Under the pieces are notes generated by a model. The model did no database searches and was not told the origin of the DNA. It saw only the letters and a program-made list of their open reading frames with translations. The position numbers and the translations under genes were made by a program. Positions 59,501 to 64,000 of a DNA stretch of 64,000 bases are shown in pieces. Source of the DNA: Paragonimus westermani (lineage: Eukaryota > Platyhelminthes > Trematoda > Plagiorchiida > Troglotrematidae). Positions within the stretch are counted from its first letter, which is position 1. Each line of letters starts with the position of its first letter. Where the stretch lies: NCBI GenBank assembly GCA_008508345.1, contig QNGE01000777.1:104926-168925 (forward strand), read 5' to 3'.

Positions 59501-60758
59501 GGATGACTCTCTATTACCTTAGTTTACTAGGTCGTCCTCCATCTCACCGGTTCACCTATATTTGCAGTGACACATCCATTAGCTGAACACAAAGACGTTT
59601 ACGTCAGTGGAAGAGTGAACACTTCCCCCCATGTAGTTAGAGGAAGCAAGATTTACCGACAGGACGTTACAGAAGAAACACGGTCACTTCGATCGCAGAA
59701 CATGTCGTGAGGGCGGCTTATTTAGTCAACAGATCAATTACTGTCCTCTCTCAGAGCGATCGGGTAATCGGAGCGTTGCTGGGAGGTAGATACTGCTGGA
59801 AATCTGTACGTTATGAATTCGTTGTGATGCAGTGGTCAACACGGTTGGCTCCCGAAAGCGTGGCCGGAGTTCTAGTACCGACCATGTTAAGAATACGCAT
59901 TACCAACAACCGACGTATGATGCTGGACATGAGCACACCTACCGTATATAAACAACCACAGTATACCACGACTACAAGTTTCATCAAGCTGGTCGACGTG
60001 CATGTTTACAATCACTAAGACTGCAGGGTATGCAGGCCAAGTTTATTGCACACATCAACACAACTGTCATTGTAAAACTGCCACTTACACTTCATACAGC
60101 CTCAGCTCACCAGCGTGAGACAGGAGATATTCACTCGATAACTCAGTAACTGAAAGCAGCCATTAGTAAATTGTGAATTGCAGACAGTATTTGTCTTAGA
60201 GGGCGGGGCTTTGTACACAAGTCGCCTCTAGATGGAGCCCTTAGAGCAGACGGTGTGAATGTTGTTAGCTGACTGACATATCTGTAACGTGATGAAGCCT
60301 AACCAAGAACAAGCGCCGTCTTGTCGCCGTGATATTAACTGTTTGGATCCGAGCACGGATTCTTCTGAATCAAACGGAATTCTTCGATCTGTTCATATCT
60401 AAACTATATCTATTTCCCTTCCCAACGGTTATATGGTAGCCAGCCATCATAGTCGAAGGTCAAGGTATCGTTGGTAATGAAACTTATTTTTCTGCTTACA
60501 GTAAATTTCGGATCGGATGACCGTGCACAAAGTATACTTACAGTCACTTCAATTCTTGCCGAAATGAACAGAGAACACCGATCAATTGTCAGACGTTTGA
60601 AGAGAGAACAAAAACACCTGGTATTCCCGGATCTTTATGTGCAAATGTTCCAGTTGAATGACAATACAGATGAACACGATTGTCTGCAAATACCCACATC
60701 AAGCCCAGCACTTGAAGGGGAAAGTGGACAATCTACGGCGAATCTTCGCGAGAATTAA
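17397..60758 (+). CDS. Nuclear receptor with two DNA-binding domains (2DBD-NR), 5' incomplete, 8 exons
   Basis: Predicted ligand-regulated nuclear transcription factor. Eight exons join with matching phases (1,0,1,0,0,1,1,stop) into 4230 nt, or 1409 residues. The order is: second C4 finger of DBD1, a linker of about 14 residues, both C4 fingers of DBD2, a C-terminal extension, a linker of about 1,000 residues, and a ligand-binding domain (LBD) with the family signature (FARAVPGF..L...D) and a helix-12-like FPDLYVQMF. All introns have GT/AG ends. Two consecutive DBDs plus one LBD is the hallmark of the 2DBD-NR group known from schistosomes and other flatworms (established knowledge). The receptor would be expected to act in the nucleus, probably as a dimer. 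Ligand and targets cannot be read from sequence. The first finger of DBD1 and the N-terminus are missing from the model. Introns measure 13.3, 4.4, 4.3, 1.9, 3.6, 8.4 and 3.2 kb. Every part was joined by eye, without transcript support. Confidence 0.93.
19271..19288 (+). repeat. CA dinucleotide run with one undetermined base
   Basis: A short CA tract is interrupted by an N at 19276. The repeat length is probably unresolved in the assembly. Confidence 0.9.
24419..24770 (-). mobile_element. tRNA-derived SINE copy, minus strand
   Basis: The stretch shares the motif series of the copies at 32.5, 54.6 and 58.5-59.9 kb: CGCATTTGATCGCAACATTC, GACTCGAGTCTCACTCTTGT, AGAGCTCGTCAGTAGTGCAC. Then come the complement of a tRNA-like head (GGCCGGGGCTAGAACTCCGG to CTTGTTGACCACGGCATCA) and the complement of the CGATCGGGCAACCTGA block. 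On the minus strand the A-box is TGATGCCGTGG and the B-box-like segment is GGAGTTCTAGCCC. The copy is degenerate. Confidence 0.75.
28311..28513 (+). repeat. Microsatellite block: GAT repeats, 74-N gap, then 28 TGG repeats
   Basis: GAT repeats broken by GACCAT units run to 28355. Unknown bases fill 28356-28429, and a perfect (TGG)28 run covers 28430-28513. The repeat type differs across the gap. Open frames spanning the gap are artefacts of the repeat and the Ns. Confidence 0.97.
29698..29785 (-). mobile_element. tRNA-like SINE head, minus strand
   Basis: Read on the minus strand, TTAGCTCAGCTGGT is a near-perfect tRNA A-box region and CTGTTCGAATCCGGG a near-perfect B-box, with a spacing typical of a tRNA. 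The intervening part does not form a clean cloverleaf by eye, and flanking DNA carries no anticodon-stem logic. A tRNA-derived SINE head is therefore more likely than a working tRNA gene. Confidence 0.6.
30797..30903 (+). CDS. 2DBD-NR exon: linker and first zinc finger of DBD2
   Basis: This 107-nt exon encodes the inter-DBD linker ([13 protein letters not shown]) and a first C4 finger with spacing C-X2-C-X13-C-X2-C ([14 protein letters not shown]...CEGCK). The exon ends exactly after the P-box lysine codon at a GTGAGT donor. Its acceptor follows a long pyrimidine-rich tract (about 30746-30785) and reads ACGGCAG. The exon starts GT GAG GCT, completing the phase-1 codon left by the DBD1 exon at 17544 as Gly. 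The P-box is CEGCK plus G from the next exon. This class is shared with many receptors that recognise AGGTCA-type half sites (family knowledge). The first six bases of the exon (GTGAGG) look like a splice donor; see findings. Confidence 0.93.
30904..35316 (+). other. Receptor intron, 4.4 kb, inside DBD2
   Basis: This intron splits DBD2 exactly after the P-box lysine codon. It runs from GTGAGT to CTTCTAG. Apart from the snap-back SINE repeat at 32437-32670, no gene or recognised element was seen. Confidence 0.85.
32437..32670. repeat. Snap-back SINE repeat (inverted arms about 70 nt) with one N
   Basis: The left arm 32477-32550 (TTGACCATCACTCACATTTG to CTTTCGAAAA) and right arm 32601-32670 (TTTTCGAAAG to GTGAGTGATGATCAA) are largely complementary around a 50-nt loop. 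The N at 32599 sits at the loop/right-arm junction. The 40 nt before the left arm (32437-32476) recur in inverted orientation at 55063-55102. The sequence belongs to the same family as the copies at 24.4, 54.6 and 58.5-59.9 kb. The N at the turn point means a mis-join in the assembly cannot be excluded. Confidence 0.85.
35317..35464 (+). CDS. 2DBD-NR exon: second zinc finger of DBD2
   Basis: The exon encodes 49 residues from GFFRRTINE to AVGMSKD and leaves one base of the next codon. Finger spacing is C-X5-C-X9-C-X2-C (YTC, DSC, NNC, KSC), followed by [10 protein letters not shown]. The acceptor is CTTCTAG and the donor is GACG/GTAAGT. Both the length (148 nt) and the phases (start 0, end 1) are identical to those of the DBD1 second-finger exon at 17397-17544. 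It completes the P-box CEGCKG begun in the previous exon, which lies 4.4 kb upstream. Confidence 0.95.
35465..39781 (+). other. Receptor intron, 4.3 kb
   Basis: It runs from GTAAGT to TGTTTCAG. It contains a G11 homopolymer at 37830-37840 and a small ATG/GAT repeat near 38398-38415. No gene or named repeat was recognised. Confidence 0.8.
39782..42030 (+). CDS. 2DBD-NR large exon: C-terminal extension of DBD2 and first part of the long linker
   Basis: This 2.25-kb exon follows a TGTTTCAG acceptor. It opens [15 protein letters not shown], a basic C-terminal extension that directly continues GMSKD of DBD2 in phase. The rest (about 730 residues) is rich in Ser, Thr, Gln and Asn and looks largely disordered. 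A charged helical stretch ([20 protein letters not shown], near 40548-40607, and [14 protein letters not shown] nearby) may form a coiled coil. Two psi-K-x-E sites fit the SUMOylation consensus: VKSE at 40840-40851 and LKSE at 41149-41160. A basic MRKRK stretch lies at 41932-41946. The exon can end at 42030 (CCC/GTGAGT) or 42057 (CCA/GTAAGT); both leave phase 0. If neither donor is used, the frame runs on to a stop at 42091-42093. Such long linkers have no assigned function. Confidence 0.9.
42031..43963 (+). other. Receptor intron, 1.9 kb
   Basis: It starts at the GTGAGT donor (42031), or alternatively at GTAAGT (42058), and ends TTTTAACAG. It holds a tRNA-like SINE segment at 43282-43375; nothing else was recognised. 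Confidence 0.8.
43282..43375 (+). mobile_element. tRNA-like SINE head
   Basis: TGGCTTAGTGGTTCATCTGG resembles a tRNA A-box region, and about 50 nt downstream GGGTTGAAATTCAG resembles a B-box. The body differs from the family at 54.6 kb, so this is probably a second SINE family. A pseudo-tRNA is the alternative. Confidence 0.5.
43964..44827 (+). CDS. 2DBD-NR exon: second part of the long linker and start of the LBD
   Basis: The exon begins after TTTTAACAG with [18 protein letters not shown] in phase 0 and ends at CGTCGA/GTGAGT in phase 0 (864 nt, 288 codons). Most of it is Ser/Thr/Gln-rich and resembles the preceding exon in composition. The last 50 or so residues change to a helical pattern ([20 protein letters not shown], then [16 protein letters not shown]). 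This probably forms the first LBD helices, leading into the exon at 48436. Read-through past the donor reaches a stop at 44900-44902. The frame stays open to the acceptor without any in-frame stop, which supports the assignment. Confidence 0.87.
44828..48435 (+). other. Receptor intron, 3.6 kb
   Basis: It runs from GTGAGT to GACTTTCAG. Only short frames without domains were seen, for example 46426-46716 and the antiparallel pair near 47577-47890. No repeat of a recognised family was noticed. Confidence 0.75.
48436..48811 (+). CDS. 2DBD-NR exon: core of the ligand-binding domain
   Basis: The exon follows ATGACTTTCAG and ends GGAG/GTGAGT in phase 1. It encodes 125 residues, including the helix 3-5 signature region ([20 protein letters not shown], then [20 protein letters not shown]). 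This matches the nuclear receptor pattern F-A-K/R-x4-F-x2-L-x3-D. The usual Gln after that Asp is Met here. Farther on, [22 protein letters not shown] matches the helix 7-8 pattern of the family. A Tyr/Phe-rich stretch ([13 protein letters not shown]) occupies the beta-turn region that often lines the pocket. Confidence 0.93.
54601..55102 (+). mobile_element. tRNA-derived SINE with long inverted arms
   Basis: This is the fullest copy of the family. The arms 54601-54730 and about 54927-55062 are near-complementary over roughly 130 nt (left TTGACCATCACTCACATTTG, right CAAATGTGAGTGATGGTCAA). Between them lie a leader with CGATCGGGCAACCTGATCGG and a tRNA-like head: A-box TGGCGCAGTGGTTAACACGG near 54869, B-box GCAGTTCAAATTCCGG near 54910. 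The tail has ACTCGAGTCTAGTGC. The last 40 nt (55063-55102) match the inverted flank of the 32.5-kb repeat. The left arm looks like a second, reversed partial copy joined to the first. Confidence 0.82.
56641..56760 (+). mobile_element. Possible worn tRNA-like SINE
   Basis: AACCAGTGGTGGATTAGCTA followed by GTTGATGGTTCGTATGAC resembles a decayed A-box/B-box pair. The match is weak and no copy of the body was found elsewhere in the window. Confidence 0.25.
57207..57287 (+). CDS. 2DBD-NR small exon: LBD helix 8-9 region
   Basis: This 81-nt exon lies between CTTTATAG and AACAAA/GTAAGC. It starts and ends in phase 1, so it fits the exon ends at 48811 and 60502. The encoded segment, [19 protein letters not shown] then AALRKYEQ, continues VELFHG of the previous exon. 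It matches the usual helix 8 to helix 9 layout, where a loop with Asp/Pro precedes a long amphipathic helix. Being short, it could have been missed by a gene finder. Phase fit on both sides and sequence character make it convincing. Confidence 0.86.
58462..58660 (+). mobile_element. SINE copy 1 of a head-to-tail cluster
   Basis: A tRNA-like head (CAGTGGTGTAGTGATCAACA) is followed by the family tail (GAGTCTAGTGCTTCTTTTCG, AGAGGCTGGC, GCGATCATTTGAGTAATG). The leader part is missing. Confidence 0.7.
58745..59050 (+). mobile_element. SINE copy 2 of a head-to-tail cluster
   Basis: It has the leader (GTCGATTGGAGTTAATAAGA, AGACGATCGGGCA), the head (GCCTAATGTGAGATCAGTGG, GGAATTCTAGTCCCCG) and the tail (AGTGCTTCTTTTCGAAAGAG, TGTGATCGAATGAGTGATG). 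Confidence 0.75.
59051..59390 (+). mobile_element. SINE copy 3 of a head-to-tail cluster, strongly decayed
   Basis: It begins directly after copy 2 with the leader GAGATTTCAACCTATCTCAG and AATCC..CGTGGGATTATCGG. A worn head follows (CCAATGACGCCGTGACAAAC, then AGAGTCCAAATCCCGGCC), with traces of the tail near 59340-59365 (TCCAGATAGTCTACCGAG). Confidence 0.65.
59722..59930 (+). mobile_element. SINE copy 4 of the cluster, 3' truncated
   Basis: The leader (CTCTCTCAGAGCGATCGGGT) and the head (GTGATGCAGTGGTCAACACG, GGCCGGAGTTCTAGTACCG) are clear. The tail with the TTTCGAAAGAGGCTGG block is absent. Confidence 0.7.
60502..60758 (+). CDS. 2DBD-NR last exon: LBD helices 10-12 and C-terminus
   Basis: The exon follows TTTCTGCTTACAG and runs to a TAA at 60756-60758. 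It encodes [20 protein letters not shown], then [14 protein letters not shown], the long helix 10-11 that normally forms the dimer interface. [12 protein letters not shown] follows at helix 12 (AF-2), and the tail is about 35 residues, rich in Ser/Glu/Asp. In the AF-2 core the usual pattern is two hydrophobics, any residue, Glu, then two hydrophobics; here it is LY-V-Q-MF, with Gln encoded at 60642-60644. No AATAAA signal was seen close to the stop. The first one noticed is near 62649, which is far away. Confidence 0.92.
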
Positions 60759-62700
60759 GTTCTCTCTATGCTCTGTCCCATTCGATTTCATTGTATGTAC
60801 ACACGATAACCCATTAGCACTAATTGCTGAATCCTCCCTTTTTTATCCACGCGCCAGTCAATACCGGTTCAATATTGGTTGTCTCAGTGGATTTATCTTC
60901 TTAGTCTTTTCGACATATTTTCATTTGGATTTTCTTTTTGTTTTGTTTTCTATAATCAATATAGAACAGGTTCCTCAGAGCCATTTAGCCCTTCTCGTGG
61001 TTTTTTTGTATTTTGGCTACGTGTCCACTTCCCAAGCTCTAGCCGAAACTAAGTAAACAGGCTCTGGCTATCTAATCAGTCTGTACTTCATACAGTAACA
61101 TCTGCCACCCTCTTTCCACATCCCAACAGCAACAACACACTCCTAACCATTATTCTAATTGGTGGCATCCAAGTCAATTGTCGACTCTCAGTTTGTATTA
61201 CACGTTTTTTTGTCAGGAGTTCCAACCAATCGATCAGTTGAACCTGTACTTCTGCTCGCTTTGATGATTTTGTGGACAGCACGTTTTTATGGTCTCGTTT
61301 ATCTTTTGTGTTGTGCAACTATCATGCATCATTATTGCTACTGTCGTTATTTTCACCAATACATTAGTGTTGGGATCAGCAAATTGTAGATGTCCAACCT
61401 TTGGAAAGCATCTTTTTTCTTCATTCCCATACAGCCGAACTAGTTTCTATCCACTTTCAGCATTTCCCCCCTCTCACTTTTGTCAACACCTACAACCTCA
61501 GCGCTAAACGTCAAGAACAATCAGGGATTTCGTTCACTATCTGCAAATCAAGCATACGATCCGCTTTTATCCAGTGATCCTACGTTGCATTTACTGTCCA
61601 GTTCCAACATTGTCTGGGCCAGTTGGATCAACCATGCTGCCAGAGAAGTTGACAAATTCCAATGTTTTCCTCGCTCCTGACAGATATCGCTGGAAAGTGA
61701 TTCGAACATTCGTTTCTCCTATTCAAATATGAGAGAAGTTCCGCAGTGGCTCCGTTGTTTTTCTCACACTATAAGTCATGAAATCATTCATTTACGAGTT
61801 AGCTTCTTAGTCAACATTTCAGATCGGTACAAAGTCTAGTCCTGGGAGTTTGTCTAGGCGTATTCGAAAGGTAGTCAAAATGCAGACGCAATCAATGGAG
61901 ACAACATAAAGCAATTCCCTACAGAGAGTATCACTCACTGGGAAGGTGTATTCCTTCACCGTTTGTTACAGTAGAGAATATTCGAATCGAAGAATGATCT
62001 AGAGTCGCCTCGAATGTGGGATTGAGAGACGACACTCATTCAGATGCCGGTAATTCGTAAGATGTATCCTGATTGTGTGACCGAGGGCAAATTGAAGGGT
62101 TCATTGGAAATTTACAAACTAAAGGAATCTGAGACGATTTACGAAGCAAAGGCAAGTCGTAAAATTGTTTCAGAGGGTAGACAATAGAAAAATTGTGCAC
62201 GAGAAAATCGAAGAACAACGAACAGAACAGAAACTATATATTAAGTAGACAAGTGCATTGCAGCTAGCTTTGATCAACAATAAGTGGACAGTATCCTCAT
62301 TCAACCACAACCATGTTGATCAAATTACTTGGAAACCGTCTAGTGTTTCGAATGTGTCAAGCCTGCGTCTGAAGTCAGCCGTCGACGACGTAGTCACGGC
62401 AAACTCTAGTAGATTGTTTCAGATTGGAAACACTCGGAAGTTAAGTGCTATCTGTAAGTCGAACGGATACCTCGGAGACGTCTATTTCCATTAGGTACAA
62501 TTATATTCCATAAAGGACATTAGAGTTGATGGGAGGTCCTACATACCAAAATCAAGCTTCTCCCGATATGCCTCAGTTTGCACAACCTATCTGGATAGGG
62601 TGGAAAACAGTATTATAACCGGTTCTACGTCCGACACTATACCTTCGCAATAAAAATGTCCTTCACAAGGACGCGCTGGTGAAAGTCAATCTGAAACCGT
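60759..62700 (+). other. 3' flank or 3' UTR of the receptor gene
   Basis: No further exon is required because the reading frame ends at 60758. Pyrimidine-rich DNA follows (60880-60960, 61400-61480). The first AATAAA noticed is at about 62649-62654, so the poly(A) site is not resolved. Open frames here (for example 60658-61056, which overlaps the last exon in another frame) look like chance. Confidence 0.5.
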
Positions 62701-64000
62701 TCAAACGTGGCGAATTACCCATCTCATTGTAGAATACCAGTGAACCATGAACAAAAACTTGAAGTGTGATCTCATATCCACAGAGAAAAGGACAAAACTC
62801 CATCAATATCGCATAACAGTTAGCAATGAACAACAGTGGATTGGCGGCCAACATGGTCACTTCAAAAGCGCGTATGACTGGAGTGCATCTCCTCGTCAGA
62901 CAACGATATGCACTACCAGTGGGATGTAACAAGAGTGAAACTTCAGTCCATAAAAGAACCCGTTGTAATTTGGCCTTTCCTGATCCGTTTTAGTATGCGG
63001 ATATTTTGTGTTTAAACAACAATGGCCATTACGGAGACATACGGCAAGAGCATACAGGCTGCGCCCGAGTTGTCATGGTTTGACTAATCGAAGCACGTAC
63101 ACCCAGCGCAACGCGCTAGTGCGACCACACAGAATGTGGACGCGAACACCAATATGGCCTTGACCTGAGTAAGTCTGATTAACCCTACACACTGGTGACA
63201 ACAGTTGGTAACACAGTACAAGTACAGTACGGCTGAACTGCATGTGTGGAAATGGCAGCTAAGCCCAAAGTTCGCGGTGGAATCGTTGGTTGTTGGATGA
63301 GCATTGATTACAAAAACGAATTACGGCAGAAAGACCTGAACTACATCACTTCAAAGTAGCCTAGCCGAAAACCACAGTCAAGTCACTAAGTCCGTCACGG
63401 AGAGACTGGAACTTGACGTAGCGTGACGGCTTGCGCATCTCGATGACCTCTTGGGCTAAACTGGACAGAGTTACTCATACCAGGCAGGCCAACTGGTAGA
63501 GGTCTGACAAACCACAGTCTCCTGGTCCTCCAGGTTCGGGGTTGGAAGATGGTTGGCATCTCTCTCTGAAAAACGTACCATTTCTGGTACACTGCCACCC
63601 ACCCGCTGCCTTGCGGTACAGGCTTTTGAGCCGAAGGCTTTGGCTGAGAACCCTAATCGTTCTCCTGTCTAGGTCTGGGCGTTCTCGCAGCATCTCAGCC
63701 CACACACAACCATGAATACTCACAACACAAACACTTCCATACTGCATCGGCCGTCTCGCAGGGTGGATAGGCGAAAACATGCTACTGCTGACCCCATCCC
63801 CACTGTCCTATCAAATTTATCTCGCAGGCCCATCCCTAACCCCCCAATTCTGATAACTTCTCTGCAGGTCCCACAGCAGATATAATTAATCATAGTAACA
63901 CTGTGTCGATAAGTCACAGCTCTCGCCGATCAGTCCCAGACATCCCTCGTCCTGTGCTTCGACCTAGAACGCAAATTAATATACGTGCCTTCAACGTTCG
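62701..64000. other. Downstream DNA, no supported gene
   Basis: A minus-strand frame at 63475-63780 (101 codons) and an overlapping one at 63395-63598 lie in a somewhat GC-richer patch. The first contains SNPEPGGPGDCGLSDLYQLA. Frames of this look often come from dispersed repeats translated in silico, but the repeat was not identified. Nothing else could be assigned. Confidence 0.4.

Larger units (their letters stand above)
57288..60501 (+). other. Receptor intron, 3.2 kb, with a SINE cluster
   Basis: It runs from GTAAGC to TGCTTACAG. About half of it consists of degenerate SINE copies between 58462 and 59930, listed separately. An open frame at 57497-57802 has no recognised domain. Confidence 0.8.

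Noticed and set aside
60658..61056. 132-codon frame overlapping the last receptor exon
   Set aside because: It overlaps in a different frame; its hydrophobic content comes from T-rich 3' flank. No domain or splice logic supports it.
1..64000. CRISPR arrays, operons, ribosome binding sites or prokaryotic terminators
   Set aside because: The window is spliced eukaryotic DNA; no regularly spaced repeats or bacterial gene organisation are present.

Overview
This is a stretch of animal nuclear DNA, most likely from a parasitic flatworm (digenean trematode). The evidence is: (i) spliced coding exons with canonical GT/AG sites separated by introns of 2 to 13 kb; (ii) a nuclear receptor with two tandem DNA-binding domains (2DBD-NR), a type best known from flatworms; (iii) decayed copies of a non-LTR retrotransposon and a GIY-YIG Penelope-like element resembling trematode families; (iv) many degenerate tRNA-derived SINE copies. 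Long introns and heavy repeat decay would suit a large-genome trematode (Fasciola or Paragonimus type). That placement is inference; no species is assigned.

One gene dominates the window. On the + strand, eight exons (17397-17544, 30797-30903, 35317-35464, 39782-42030 or 42057, 43964-44827, 48436-48811, 57207-57287, 60502-60758) join in perfect phase into an open reading frame of 4230 nt, 1409 residues plus stop. In order it encodes the second zinc finger of DBD1, a short linker, both fingers of DBD2, a conserved-looking C-terminal extension, a linker of about 1,000 residues, and a ligand-binding domain ending in a helix-12-like segment. The exon(s) for the first finger of DBD1 and the N-terminus were not found. 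They lie upstream of the window or are hidden in the first 17.4 kb.

Layout: 1-2049 unassigned; 2050-4800 decayed LINE (- strand); 4801-15600 mostly featureless, with a GC-rich patch near 9000-9370; 15633-16386 decayed Penelope-like element (+); 16490-17396 unassigned intron or upstream DNA; 17397-60758 the receptor gene. Its introns hold SINE copies (around 24.4, 29.7, 32.5, 43.3, 54.6-55.1 and 58.5-59.9 kb), microsatellites and a 74-N gap (28356-28429). 60759-64000 is 3' flank with no convincing second gene.

The most notable signals are the two-DBD architecture, the identical length (148 nt) and phase of the two second-finger exons, an exon that starts with a donor-like GTGAGG after a long intron, tandem in-frame alternative donors, and a Gln in place of the usual Glu in the AF-2 core.
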